A DNA stretch of 64,000 bases from contig NZ_JAUSQU010000001.1 of the NCBI RefSeq assembly GCF_030811455.1, positions 7,502,001 through 7,566,000 of the forward strand. Direction: 5' to 3'. The notes beneath the pieces were generated by a model. It was not told where the DNA came from, ran no database searches, and saw nothing but the letters and a program-made list of their open reading frames with translations. How positions within the stretch are numbered: position 1 is the stretch's first letter; each line of letters starts with the position of its first letter. Origin of the DNA: Streptosporangium lutulentum (GTDB lineage Bacteria > Actinomycetota > Actinomycetes > Streptosporangiales > Streptosporangiaceae). Both the position numbers and the translations under genes were made by a program. Positions 48,995 through 57,923 of this stretch are shown piece by piece.

Positions 48995-49513
48995 TTGGAT
49001 CGTCACGACGGCTTCCGCGAGTTCGTGCTCGCCCGCCAGCAGGCGCTGATGCGGACCGCATACTTGCTGACGGGAGACGCCCACCTTGCCGAGGACCTGC
49101 TGCAAAGCGTCCTGATCAAGATCGTAGGGCAGTGGTCCAAACTGTCCAGAGACGGCAATCCCGAGGCGTACACGCGCAAGGCGCTGGTCAACCAGTACAT
49201 CTCCTGGAAGCGCCGGCCACACCCCGAGTTACCGAGCGCCGACCCGCCCGAACGCGGTGCCTCCTACGACGGAGCCGCACTCGACCGAATCGTGCTGCGG
49301 CAGGCGCTGGCCAGATTGACGCCCAAGCAACGTGCCGTGATCGTGCTGCGCTTCTGGGAGGACCTCACCGAGGCGCAGACGGCCGAGGCGCTCGGCTGCT
49401 CGGTCGGCACCGTCAAGAGCCAGGCCCATCACGCACTGGCCCGCCTGCGCATGCTCGCGCCCGAGCTGGCGCACCTGCTGTCCGATTCCGAGATGAAGGA
49501 GGTGGCCCGATGA
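48995..49513 (+). CDS. SigE-family ECF sigma factor
   Basis: 172 residues from TTG 48995, preceded by GAGAGGAG; ATG 48959 lacks such a site. FREFVLARQQALMRTAYLLT, GDAHLAEDLLQSVLIKIVGQ and RLTPKQRAVIVLRFWEDLTE, AQTAEALGCSVGTVKSQAHH ALARLR give regions 2 and 4. ATGA overlap with the next gene. A paralogue lies inverted at 52683-53204. Confidence 0.9.
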   Translation: MDRHDGFREFVLARQQALMRTAYLLTGDAHLAEDLLQSVLIKIVGQWSKLSRDGNPEAYTRKALVNQYISWKRRPHPELPSADPPERGASYDGAALDRIVLRQALARLTPKQRAVIVLRFWEDLTEAQTAEALGCSVGTVKSQAHHALARLRMLAPELAHLLSDSEMKEVAR

Positions 49514-50589
49514 CAAAACTGCGTGAGGCGCTGGACGGCATCGCCGACGAGGCCCCATTGGTGAGCCTGGCCGACCTGGCCATCGCCGGTCACCGACGCA
49601 GGCGACGCACCACCCTGACACTGGCTGCCATCGCAGCGGTCGTGGCGCTGGGAGTGGGGACCGCGTCCGTGACACTGCTGGGGCCGCGTGGCGACTACAC
49701 GGCCACACCACAGCGCGTGGATACGGTGCCCGACCTGCCCGACGGCAAGATGGAGTCGCTCAGCTACGGGTACCAGACGCCCTGCGAGGCCGACTGCAAC
49801 ACCACCGAGTGGCGGGTGGTCACCCGCAGCGGCACGACCTACCGGGTGCCGCAGGCGCTCGTCAGAAACGCCAAGGGGTGGCGCGCACCCATCTCGATCA
49901 GCCGGGACGGGCGCATGCTCGCCTACTACAACCGTCAGGCCCAGGCGCACGTGGTCCGCGACCTGATAAGCGGCTCCGAGGTGACCTCCTCCGTCACGGT
50001 GAAGGAGGAACGGATCGGCGTGGGCTCCATGCTCGTGGTCTCCGACGATGGACGCTACGTGTTTTTCGACCCGCGCGGAGGAAGCAAGGAGCCCGGGCTG
50101 CTGATCGACATGCGCACCGGCAGAACAGTGTCGATACCGGGCAAGTTCGAGACGATCAGCATTAAGGACGGCGTCGCCGAGTTGGTCAGGTACCGCGAGA
50201 CCGACCTGTGGCTGATGCCCGTCACCGGTGGAGGCGCGCCGGTGCGCTTCGACGGCGTGTTCGCCATGTTCAGCGAGCTCGCCCCGAACGGCCGCACAGT
50301 GGCCGCCTTCGAAGCACAGGACTTCAAGAAGCGCAAGCTCACTCTTCTCGACGCCAAGACCGGGCGGAGCTTGCGGAAGGTGGCCATCCGCGGCCTGCCG
50401 AAGGACAGCCTCATCTCCAATGTCTCCCTATGGCGGAGCGGATCCGAGGTCACACTCAGCTCCTGGGACAAGCTGGGAGGTAAGCACATCTACGCGGTAG
50501 ACGTCAATACTGGTCAGGTCCGGCAACTGGCTCATTATCCCGGCGATTTTATGCGAATGATCTTCCCTGGAGACTCGAACAAAACATAG
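49510..50589 (+). CDS. Membrane-anchored beta-propeller-like partner of the SigE factor
   Basis: 359 residues. N-terminal cytoplasmic 30 residues (LREALDGIADEAPLVSLADL), one helix (TLTLAAIAAVVALGVGTASV), then repeated units of the type ISISRDGRMLAYYNRQ, LVVSDDGRYVFFDPRGG, LAPNGRTVAAFEAQ, as in TolB/WD40-like propellers. Probably senses an outside signal and holds or frees the sigma factor; no anti-sigma zinc motif. Confidence 0.78.
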   Translation: MTKLREALDGIADEAPLVSLADLAIAGHRRRRRTTLTLAAIAAVVALGVGTASVTLLGPRGDYTATPQRVDTVPDLPDGKMESLSYGYQTPCEADCNTTEWRVVTRSGTTYRVPQALVRNAKGWRAPISISRDGRMLAYYNRQAQAHVVRDLISGSEVTSSVTVKEERIGVGSMLVVSDDGRYVFFDPRGGSKEPGLLIDMRTGRTVSIPGKFETISIKDGVAELVRYRETDLWLMPVTGGGAPVRFDGVFAMFSELAPNGRTVAAFEAQDFKKRKLTLLDAKTGRSLRKVAIRGLPKDSLISNVSLWRSGSEVTLSSWDKLGGKHIYAVDVNTGQVRQLAHYPGDFMRMIFPGDSNKT

Positions 50590-50660
50590 AGGTCGTGCGA
50601 AAAGTGCGTGGACGAAGATGTTGGTGGTGTAGTGACTCGGCGTGGAGTACGGGGCCGTCG

Positions 50661-50845
50661 ATGACGAGGAAGCGTGCCGCCTATCCGACGTATCCGTCCG
50701 ATACCGCGCGGGAAGTCCTTACCCCGTTGGTTCCAGCGGGGTAAGGCGGGTGGGCGTCCGGTCGAACACTCCCCTCGGGAGGTCGTCGACGCGCTGGCGT
50801 ACTGGCTGCCGGCCGGGCGTGCCTGGCGGTTGCTGCCACACGACA
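50661..50845 (+). pseudogene. IS5-family transposase N-terminal fragment
   Basis: TRKRAAYPTYPSDTAREVLT, PLVPAG, then a one-base shift and KAGGRPVEHSPREVVDALAY, WLPAGRAWRLLPHD. Matches the DUF4096 start of IS5-type transposases, then ends abruptly. Confidence 0.7.
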
Positions 50846-50908
50846 AAAGGCCCTGCCTCAAGGACCGCACGAGTCATGCCGACAGGTGCCCGAAGCGCAC
50901 GGGCGGGG

Positions 50909-51186
50909 GCACCGTCTTCCGGCAGCGCAAGGGCAAGAGCAAGCTCACTCTCCAATGCCCTCCCGAGTTGCTCGCGTTTCTCAAGCACACCGCAAGATCC
51001 AAGCCGCGGAACGCCTCAAAGCGGGGGAGCACTGGGAGGATCACGACCTCGTGTTCACCGCTCGGCACGGCGGCCCGATCGAGCGCACCGAGGACTGGAC
51101 GGTGGGGAAAACGATCCTCAGGCAATCCGGAGTCCGGGACGTCCGGGTGCACGACGCTCGCCACACAGCCGCGACGCTCCTCATTC
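50909..51186 (+). pseudogene. Tyrosine integrase fragment (copy 2)
   Basis: GTVFRQRKGKSKLTLQCPPE, LLAFLKH, then in another frame IQAAERLKAGEHWEDHDLVF, TARHGGPIERTEDWTVGKTI, LRQSGVRDVRVHDARHTAAT LLI, where it stops at the border repeat. It keeps the HDARHT box missing in copies 1 and 3 but lacks the Tyr end. Confidence 0.82.
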
Positions 51187-51193
51187 CGTACTG

Positions 51194-51373
51194 CGGAGGC
51201 TCGGGGACTTGAACCCCGGATGGGCGGTAAACCCAAACCGCACCAGCAGCTCGGGGCATGACCGTTCAGGACAGCCCCACCTGGACCAACGCCCCTCGGT
51301 GGTCTTCCTGGAACGAGCCGGTACGGCGGCGCGGGGCGCCGCCGCTTGATACCTATGAGAACAATTCGGCAAT
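51194..51373 (-). repeat. Border 4: tRNA-Ser(GCU) 3' fragment plus flank
   Basis: 51250-51194 on the minus strand is the tRNA-Ser 3' part (anticodon GCU at 51247-51245, T arm GGGGTTCAAGTCCCC). The right flank 51248-51373 matches border 2. The stretch 50590-51489 holds this, the IS5 and integrase fragments and no intact gene. Confidence 0.78.
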
Positions 51374-51489
51374 GCAACGGACTGTCTTTTGTCGTGTCCC
51401 GGGACATGCAGGACATGTGATCTAAGAGGTGGCGTGGAGGTTCGGAGTCGGCACGGGGCGAGATGTTTCCCGCAGCGTGAGACCTGAGG

Positions 51490-52686
51490 TCACAGCGCCC
51501 CGGGGGGGCCGGGTAGGACGATCTCGAAGAAGCCCTGCGCTCTATACGTGGCGAGCTTCCTGGCCTTGCCGGTCCTGACGTTCACCGCGTAGGCGGTCAT
51601 GGTCCGGTACGGCGAGTCGATTATCGCGGGCTCGTCGTCTGGCACCTCGGACGCCGGCCTGCACCGCACGGACATGGTGAGAGCCGTGACCTCCTCGGCG
51701 CCGAGCCAGGTGCGCAGCGAGATCTGGGAGACATCAGAGGGCAGCCCGCTGATGACGGTCGTCTTCCGCTTCTTGCCGGTGAGCGTGTCCATCATGATGA
51801 GGTCGCCCTGACGGCATGGCTGCTCGGCGGTGCTGCGGTTCTCGATCACCGCGACGGTCTTCCCATCGGGGGCGAGCGGACTGAAGAAGTAGTGCACTGG
51901 CAGGATGACCGACGTGGAGTCGCCCTTTGAAGAGCTCGGCCACAGGTTCGAGATCGTCCGCAGCTGTGATCTGGGCGAGTATTCCGCGAGCGTGATGGTG
52001 GCACCGTCCCGTGACAGGCCGATGGGGACCCAACGGTTCGGCAACTCGCGGACGACCCCGTCGCGCATATCGATGAGCAGCGCGGGGTCCTTGAAATCCG
52101 GGACCTTGCTGAAGGCCACGAACCGCCCGTCGTCCGACAGCATCAGACGCGAGACGCTTCCCAACTGGGCCTTCGGCACCTTGCTCGCAGCCGTCGTCTT
52201 CTGGCCCGAGGCCAGGTCACGGACCTGGAAGGTGCCTTCCTCGGCGCTGTAGTAGGCAATCTTCCGGCCGTCCCGGCTAATTGCCAGCGGGCTGTCGCGC
52301 AGGCCGGTGCGGCCGGGGGCGAGGCTGGGCAGCGCCTCCGGCACGTGGTAGGTCTTGCCGCTCCGGGTGACCACCCGCCAGCCTCCGTCCCGGCAGCCCG
52401 ACGGCGCCTTCCCGCTGTCCGGCTTGCAGAAGGTCTTGTACGCGTGGCTCAGCGGCCCCACCCCTCGCGCCGGCAGGTCGCTTTGGGAAGCGGCCTCCTG
52501 CGGCCTGTCCGGCAGCAGTCTGATGGTGACCGTTGTACCAAGAGCGACGACCACGACCGTGGCCGCCGCGAGGAGTGAGATCACGGTACGCCGCCTGCGG
52601 TCATGCGTTGCGATCGTGCGTTCGGCCAGGTCCACCTGTGGAGAGTCGTCGGCCAGGTCGACGAGCACGTTCCGTAGCCAGGTCAT
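51490..52686 (-). CDS. Membrane-anchored beta-propeller-like partner of the inverted SigE factor
   Basis: 398 residues, paralogue of the protein at 49510. Cytoplasmic start (DLADDSPQVDLAERTIATHD), one helix (VISLLAAATVVVVALGTTVT), then WRVVTRSGKTYHVPEAL, LAISRDGRKIAYYSAEEG, LMLSDDGRFVAFSKV and LAPDGKTVAVIENRS units that align with it block by block. Coupled to the sigma gene (TGAC overlap region 52683-52686). Confidence 0.8.
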   Translation of the reverse strand: MTWLRNVLVDLADDSPQVDLAERTIATHDRRRRTVISLLAAATVVVVALGTTVTIRLLPDRPQEAASQSDLPARGVGPLSHAYKTFCKPDSGKAPSGCRDGGWRVVTRSGKTYHVPEALPSLAPGRTGLRDSPLAISRDGRKIAYYSAEEGTFQVRDLASGQKTTAASKVPKAQLGSVSRLMLSDDGRFVAFSKVPDFKDPALLIDMRDGVVRELPNRWVPIGLSRDGATITLAEYSPRSQLRTISNLWPSSSKGDSTSVILPVHYFFSPLAPDGKTVAVIENRSTAEQPCRQGDLIMMDTLTGKKRKTTVISGLPSDVSQISLRTWLGAEEVTALTMSVRCRPASEVPDDEPAIIDSPYRTMTAYAVNVRTGKARKLATYRAQGFFEIVLPGPPGAL

Positions 52687-53204
52687 CGGTAGGCCTCCTC
52701 GGTTTCCAGGTCGACGAGCTTCGGCGCCAGCTCGGGCGCCAGTTCGCGTAAGCGGGCCAGCGCGTAGTGGGCCTGACTCTTCACCGTCCCGATCGAGCAG
52801 TTCAGCAGCTCGGCCGTCTCACGTTCGGTCCTGTCCTCGTAGTAGCGCAGTACGATCACCGCTCGCTGCCGGGGCGGCAGCCGCATGAGAGCCTGGCGCA
52901 TGACGAGCCGCACGATGGTGGAGTCCTCGCCCGAGTACGGCCGGTCGGGCGGGTCGGCGGTCGGGAGCTCGGTACTGACCCGGCGGCGCCGCCACGAGAT
53001 GCACTGATTCAGCAGCGCCTTACGCGCGTACGCCTCGGGGCACTCGACGTGCGACAGCCTGGACCAGCGTCTGAGCACCTTGAGCAGGACGCTCTGCAGC
53101 AGGTCCTCGGCCTGGTGGGCGTCTCCCGTGAGCAGGTAGGCGGTGCGCATCAGCGCCTGCTGATGGCCGGCGACGAACCCGCGGAAGCTGTCATTGCGGT
53201 CCAA
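52683..53204 (-). CDS. SigE-family ECF sigma factor (second copy)
   Basis: 173 residues. FRGFVAGHQQALMRTAYLLT, GDAHQAEDLLQSVLLKVLRR, LPPRQRAVIVLRYYEDRTER, ETAELLNCSIGTVKSQAHYA LARLR. Same length and layout as 48995-49513, facing it across the border-4 relics. Start ATG 53204 corresponds to the TTG start chosen for the paralogue. Confidence 0.92.
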   Translation of the reverse strand: MDRNDSFRGFVAGHQQALMRTAYLLTGDAHQAEDLLQSVLLKVLRRWSRLSHVECPEAYARKALLNQCISWRRRRVSTELPTADPPDRPYSGEDSTIVRLVMRQALMRLPPRQRAVIVLRYYEDRTERETAELLNCSIGTVKSQAHYALARLRELAPELAPKLVDLETEEAYR

Positions 53205-53265
53205 GGGGGACTCCTCTCAACCGTTACTGACGCCGGTGACATGTCAAAAGGTTCGGTCCCGCCCG

Positions 53266-53386
53266 GCTAGAACTTCGGGTCGCGTTCGAGCACGCCATCG
53301 TGGTCAACGTGGAATACGACCCCGACAGCGGGGAACCCGTCCGGTCAGAACTTGCCAGTCCGCTCTACCGACACCAGGACGACTGA
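53266..53386 (+). pseudogene. 3' fragment of a small gene upstream of the phosphatase-like gene
   Basis: RLELRVAFEHAIVVNVEYDP, DSGEPVRSELASPLYRHQDD, stop one base before the next ATG. Coding character is clear and the spacing suggests an old operon; its 5' part is gone. Confidence 0.4.
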
Positions 53387-53387
53387 C

Positions 53388-54644
53388 ATGCGGCTCACCC
53401 TCGCCACCGAACCCGCCTATCCCGACCGGCCCAACGAAGACTTCATCGGCGCCACCCCCGATGCCGTCGTTCTCCTGGACGGCGCCGGCACCCCCGCGGA
53501 TCTGGAATCGGGCTGCTCACACGGCATCGCCTGGTATTCACACACCCTCGGCTCGACCCTCCTGGCCGCAGTGACCCAAAGCGCCGACCCCTTGACCACA
53601 ATCCTCGCCGCGGGGATCAAAGCGACAGCCTCGATGCACGACTTCTGCTGCGATCTGTCCCATCCCGGCTCCCCCTCGGCCACCGTGGTCATGCTCCGCC
53701 GCAGCGCCGACACCCTGGACTGGCTCGTGCTGGCCGACTCCGTACTCGTCCTCGACCTCCTCGACGCCGACCCCATGGTCATCTGCGACCAGAGGCAAGC
53801 CCTGACCGACAACCGCCACCGAGGACCGACGAACACCACTACCGGGGGAAGCCCGGAACACCTCCAAGCCCTGAGCCACTACATGGAGACCACGCGCACA
53901 CACCGCAACGTCAACGGGGAATTCTGGGTAGCCTCCGTCGACCCCCTCGCCGCGGACCAGGCGCTGACCGGAACGGTGCCGACCGACCGGGTACGCGCCA
54001 CCGCGATCCTGAGCGACGGAGCATCCCGACTCGTCGACCGATTCGGCCTGGCCACCTGGAGACAAGCCCTCGACCTCCTCAACGACTCCGGCCCCGAAGA
54101 GTTGACTCGGCACCCGCGCAGCCTCTTCGCTACCTTGGCCCTGCTGCAACCAGAGTTCCCACCCTCATCTCCACCGGCGACATCGATCGCCGCCTTCAAC
54201 CTGGGCAACACGACCGCGGCCTGGCTAGGCCGTCCGAACTGTCACAGCACGCCAGCCGAAAGTGGCAGTGCCGGCCAGGAGCACTACCCCGGACAGCACA
54301 CCGCTGACGAACGGTACCCAGGCGACGGCAGCCGTCGACGCCAGCACGAGACCGGCGGCGCCGAGCAGGGTGAGAACCCCACCGGGTACGGCGATGCCCC
54401 AGTCCTTCCAGACCGGCGCCAACGTGATGAAGTGCACACCGACCACGAACGCCACCCAGGCCACGTTGGTCTGCTCAGGACGTCCCAGGGCGGCGAGCAC
54501 CCGGATTCCGCCGAAGAGCAGGATCGCCTCGGCGACGACGACAACCAGGTAGCCACGGCCGAACATGTTCCGCTGCGGACCCGTGGTGGACTGCTCCTTC
54601 CGGGCTGCGGCGAACCACATGGCGATAACACTCGCCGCCCCTAA
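53388..54644 (+). CDS. PP2C-like protein with lost C-terminus
   Basis: From ATG 53388: RLTLATEPAYPDRPNEDFIG, ATPDAVVLLDGAGTPADLES resembles the PP2C opening (NEDF, DGAG metal aspartates), and RATAILSDGASRLVDRFGLA the later SDG motif. Relatives as I recall end with a basic segment and a DDAT motif around residue 270; here the frame runs instead through RHPRSLFATLALLQPEFPPS and on across the opposite-strand membrane gene to 54644. The true functional part is probably 53388 to about 54150; the tail looks like frameshifted read-on. Confidence 0.6.
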   Translation: MRLTLATEPAYPDRPNEDFIGATPDAVVLLDGAGTPADLESGCSHGIAWYSHTLGSTLLAAVTQSADPLTTILAAGIKATASMHDFCCDLSHPGSPSATVVMLRRSADTLDWLVLADSVLVLDLLDADPMVICDQRQALTDNRHRGPTNTTTGGSPEHLQALSHYMETTRTHRNVNGEFWVASVDPLAADQALTGTVPTDRVRATAILSDGASRLVDRFGLATWRQALDLLNDSGPEELTRHPRSLFATLALLQPEFPPSSPPATSIAAFNLGNTTAAWLGRPNCHSTPAESGSAGQEHYPGQHTADERYPGDGSRRRQHETGGAEQGENPTGYGDAPVLPDRRQRDEVHTDHERHPGHVGLLRTSQGGEHPDSAEEQDRLGDDDNQVATAEHVPLRTRGGLLLPGCGEPHGDNTRRP

Positions 54645-54797
54645 ACAGGCGGCCACCCGCAGGAAATTCACGGTCACGGCGTTCAACGGGCTCTGCGCGT
54701 TGACGACGACGAAGACCGCGCCGAAGATCGCACCAACCAGTAATCCAGTCATTCGTTGCATGACCTCATTGAAGTCCGCGCCGGACTCCGTCTGCAT
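54225..54797 (-). CDS. Six-helix membrane protein, unknown
   Basis: 190 residues, six hydrophobic helices (RMTGLLVGAIFGAVFVVVNA, LVVVVAEAILLFGGIRVLAA, WVAFVVGVHFITLAPVWKDW, GVLTLLGAAGLVLASTAAVA and others). GVHFITLAPVW resembles a pattern seen in small actinobacterial membrane proteins of unknown role. It starts 34 bp after the LuxR gene and is probably co-transcribed with it. Confidence 0.75.
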   Translation of the reverse strand: MQTESGADFNEVMQRMTGLLVGAIFGAVFVVVNAQSPLNAVTVNFLRVAACLGAASVIAMWFAAARKEQSTTGPQRNMFGRGYLVVVVAEAILLFGGIRVLAALGRPEQTNVAWVAFVVGVHFITLAPVWKDWGIAVPGGVLTLLGAAGLVLASTAAVAWVPFVSGVLSGVVLLAGTATFGWRAVTVRTA

Positions 54798-54830
54798 GGG
54801 AGCTAGAGCTAGGACGAGGTCGGCCTGGCA

Positions 54831-55556
54831 CTACCTCGCCGCGCCGCGCAAATAGGCGAGCACCGCCAGCACCCGCCGGTTGTCGTCCTGAGTCGCGGGC
54901 AGCTCGAGCTTGACGAACACGCTGGCCACGTGCTTACCGACGGCCGCCTCCGTGATCGACAGCGCTCGGGCGATAGCGCTGTTGGAGCGCCCTTCGGCGA
55001 TCAGACCGAGCACCTCGCGCTCGCGCGGGGTCAGCCGGTGCGTCGGCTCAGTAACCTCCCTGGCCCTGGCCCAGGTCTGCTCGAACAGGTCGATGAGGGT
55101 GGTGATCAGACTCTGCTGCCTGATCACCAGGGCGCCCGGTGAGTAGGCGACAGGAGTGATCCGGACGAACGCCACCGCGCGATCGAAGACGAGCAGCTGC
55201 TGGATCGGCTCGTCGACGACCCGGTGTAAGTTACCGACGGCATGCAGCTCCCTGACCCGGGCCGCCTTACGAGGGTCGTCTAACACGCTCGCGTGAACGA
55301 TCGTGCGCATCGCCATGCCGCGCCGCAGGGCGTCGAGCACACTGCGCCTGCTCTTCTGCTCCTGGCGGCCCTTTTCCGGCGAGCCCACCGGATGCATGGC
55401 GCGCAACTCGCCCGCCGAGTGGGTAGCCTGCGCGATCTGCTGCCGGACGAGCTCGCTGTCCTCCAGCCGCTCGACGTCGACAGGGATTCCGCGTAGCTCA
55501 CCGACCACCTCTTCCAGTCGATGGGCGAGCTGGGCCAACGACACGCTCTCGTCCAC
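54831..55556 (-). CDS. LuxR-type regulator
   Basis: 241 residues. C-terminal HTH_LuxR: HRLTPREREVLGLIAEGRSN, SAIARALSITEAAVGKHVAS VFVKL (residues 175-222). The N-terminal part (LAQLAHRLEEVVGELRGIPV to LRRGMAMRTIVHASVL) resembles the effector half of TrmB-like LuxR proteins, without their usual N-terminal winged helix, so it may be a shortened version. First gene of a two-gene leftward unit. Confidence 0.85.
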   Translation of the reverse strand: MDESVSLAQLAHRLEEVVGELRGIPVDVERLEDSELVRQQIAQATHSAGELRAMHPVGSPEKGRQEQKSRRSVLDALRRGMAMRTIVHASVLDDPRKAARVRELHAVGNLHRVVDEPIQQLLVFDRAVAFVRITPVAYSPGALVIRQQSLITTLIDLFEQTWARAREVTEPTHRLTPREREVLGLIAEGRSNSAIARALSITEAAVGKHVASVFVKLELPATQDDNRRVLAVLAYLRGAAR

Positions 55557-55994
55557 ACGTCTCCTTCGCCGACCGCGCCACCCCTCACACCTTACGCAGA
55601 CCCGACTGGCAGATTCTGACCGGTGCGATTCGCTGACTCATCCCCTCTATCGTCGACCCGTCCTCAGGGGAAGCAGGCCACGAGCCGGAGCGCCAGGTGA
55701 AGCGCCCTACTGGACGAACGGCTTTGCACCCTGGCTCGGGTCTGCTCGACTTGTTCCGGATCGATGGCAGACGGGATGATCAGACTCACCTCAGCCAACT
55801 ACAGCTCTCCGGTTTTGCGATCGTGATCATCCCGGAGTCGAGGCCCCCGCCGGAGGCCCAGGTTGAGTAGCAGGATCCTCGTCCGGTACGTGCCGTTCAA
55901 CCTGAGGCATCTCTGCTGAGCGCCTAGTTGTTGCCAGAGGTCACACGCCTGACTGATGTCTGCGGAGTCATGACGTGCGGCGTGCTACTCAGGG
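55557..55994. other. Intergenic stretch without recognisable gene
   Basis: 438 bp between the LuxR gene and the interrupted GNAT. I see no gene, hairpin of note or repeat shared with the rest of the window. Confidence 0.5.
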
Positions 55995-56035
55995 TCAGTC
56001 GATGTCAACTTGGGCCGCCCCGGTGAAGTTGGAGG

Positions 56036-56905
56036 CTAGATCGCTTGGTTCTCGATCGCCAGGCCGCCGTCGGCGGTTGATCGGTGGAACGTCTCCTCGT
56101 ACTCGGCCGGAGGAACGTTCCCGCAGTAAGAATGTAGCCTTTCAGAATTATACCAGGCAACCCATTCCATGGTGGAAATCGTCACATCCATGACGCCTTT
56201 CCAGCCGCCATGGAACTCGATTAGCTCCTTCTTGTAGAGACTGTTGAGCGACTCCGCAGCGGCATTGTCATACGAATCGCCTTTGCTGCCCACAGAACGA
56301 GCCGCACCGACCTGGTCGAGCCGTTCGGCGTAGCGGATAGAAGTATATTGAACGCCTCTATCGGAATGGTGAACAAGGTCATCGATGACGCCTCCACGCG
56401 CCCAGATCGCCATTTCCAGGGCGTCGAGTGCCAGATCGGTGCCCAGGTGGTCGGCGACCTGCCAGCCGACGATCCGACGGGAGTACAGGTCCTGGACGAA
56501 CGCGGTGTACACCCAGCCGGAGGCGGTGGCGACATAGGTGATGTCCGCGACCCATCGCAGGTCCGGCCGGCCCGCGGTGAAGTTGCGTTCCAGCAGGTCA
56601 CCGGGTCGATCGGCGCCGGGGACGGTGGTCCGGGGCCGTTTGCGCGACCAGGTCGCCCCGCACAGGCCCAGCTCGCGCATCAGCCGCTCGACCGTGCACC
56701 GGGCGACCGTGACGCCCTGGCGGTTGAGCTGGCCCCACACCTTCCGCGCCCCATATAGGCCACGTCCCGGGCCGTTCCACACTTTCAGGATCTCCTTTTT
56801 CACCTCTTCGTCCCGGACCGCACGAGCCGACGGATTCGACTCCCGTTTCTTCGCCGCCCAGTACGTGGACGGCGCGAACTCCAGCACGGCACAGATCGGC
56901 TCCAC
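56036..56905 (-). CDS. IS3 transposase OrfB
   Basis: 289 residues, probably made as an OrfAB fusion because the frame continues upstream (LVEFIDTHRERFG) into the OrfA end. Catalytic D in RWVADITYVATASGW, D in DLVHHSDRGVQYTSIRY, E in YDNAAAESLNSLYKKEL; C-terminal MEWVAWYNSERLHSYCGNVP. Intact. Confidence 0.92.
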   Translation of the reverse strand: MEPICAVLEFAPSTYWAAKKRESNPSARAVRDEEVKKEILKVWNGPGRGLYGARKVWGQLNRQGVTVARCTVERLMRELGLCGATWSRKRPRTTVPGADRPGDLLERNFTAGRPDLRWVADITYVATASGWVYTAFVQDLYSRRIVGWQVADHLGTDLALDALEMAIWARGGVIDDLVHHSDRGVQYTSIRYAERLDQVGAARSVGSKGDSYDNAAAESLNSLYKKELIEFHGGWKGVMDVTISTMEWVAWYNSERLHSYCGNVPPAEYEETFHRSTADGGLAIENQAI

Positions 56906-56940
56906 ACCGAACCGTTCGCGATGGGTATCGATGAACTCGA

Positions 56941-57258
56941 CTAGCGCGGCAGTCTGGGATCGAGTTCCCGGGCGAAATACGCCGAGGCGGCCTTCAGGAT
57001 CTCGTTCGCCCGCCGCAACTCGCGATTCTCACGCTCGAGTTCGGTGATCCGCTGGGCGTCAGAAGTCGATGTCCCCGGGCGCTTCCCGCCATCGACCTCG
57101 GCCTGGCGCACCCAGGTCCGTAGCGCCTCGCGGTGCACCCCGAGCTGGTCTGCGACCCGGGCCAGCACGCCCGCCCCCTCACCGGCCGCACGCAGCTCGA
57201 AAACCATACGGACAGCGCGTTCCCGCAGCTCAGGGGCATACTTCCTCGGTGGTGCCAT
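56941..57258 (-). CDS. IS3 transposase OrfA
   Basis: 105 residues. PPRKYAPELRERAVRMVFEL, ARVADQLGVHREALRTWVRQ (helix-turn-helix) and ITELERENRELRRANEILKA (leucine zipper). Ends YFARELDPRLPR. Reads in the frame that a -1 shift would join to OrfB. Confidence 0.9.
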   Translation of the reverse strand: MAPPRKYAPELRERAVRMVFELRAAGEGAGVLARVADQLGVHREALRTWVRQAEVDGGKRPGTSTSDAQRITELERENRELRRANEILKAASAYFARELDPRLPR

Positions 57259-57923
57259 AACTCCTCACCCTTCCAGGTATCGGAGCCTCCAACTAACTCG
57301 GGGTGGCCCAACTCGTCGTCTACGACCCGGGCATGCAAATGCATGTCATGCCATCCGTCCTCATGGCGAAGCGCGCTACGCAAGGAGCCTTCCAGCGGAA
57401 AACCAAGCTTGTCCGCCACTCGACACGAGGCGGGATTAGCGATCGAATGCTTCAGTTCCAGGCGATGAAATCCCGCTTCGAAAGCCCACCGCACTACCTG
57501 TGCACCGGCGCGAGTGGCAACGCCCTGGCCGCGGGCGGTCGGCAGGCTCCAGTAGGTGATCTGCGCGGCGCCTTCGAAGAGGTTGACGGTGGACAGCGTG
57601 ACGCGTCCGACCACTTCGGTGGCACGGGTGACGGCCCAGCAGGCATCCTTTTCGGCGTGCCAGCGGTCAGGCCATTGACCGATCCAGGCCAGTGCTTCCT
57701 CCCGCGAGGTCATGGTCTGCCGGTGCCAGCGCTGGATGGCAGGGTCAGTGAACGCCTGGAGCACGGCGGGGACATCATCGGGAAGCCATGGCCTCAAGGT
57801 CAGTTCGTCGGCATGGAGAATCGGTTGGGGGTTCTTGCTGAGGTGGCCAGCCAGGATGACCGGTGAGATGGAGAGGGGCACCGTCCCATGGTGTCGCAAG
57901 GCCAAAGAAGGCTCCACTGCCGG

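Larger units (their letters stand above)
56027..57294 (-). mobile_element. IS3-family insertion sequence (second type)
   Basis: AGTTGGAGGCT at 56027-56037 is the exact inverse of 57284-57294. Between them are OrfA and OrfB. No clear target duplication. Different from the IS3 element at 33479 in sequence and ends. Confidence 0.8.
55995..57881 (-). pseudogene. GNAT acetyltransferase with its 3' end displaced by an IS3 element
   Basis: From about GTG 57881: HLSKNPQPILHADELTLRPW, LPDDVPAVLQAFTDPAIQRW, WSLPTARGQGVATRAGAQVV (acetyl-CoA loop), LELKHSIANPASCRVADKLG, HEDGWHDMHLHARVVDDELG HP. The element then begins; on its far side one frame reads TGAAQVDID and stops at 55995, plausibly the original C-terminus. 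The domain itself is complete, so a protein ending in element codons may still work. The 5' end is uncertain because it abuts an integrase remnant. Confidence 0.7.
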
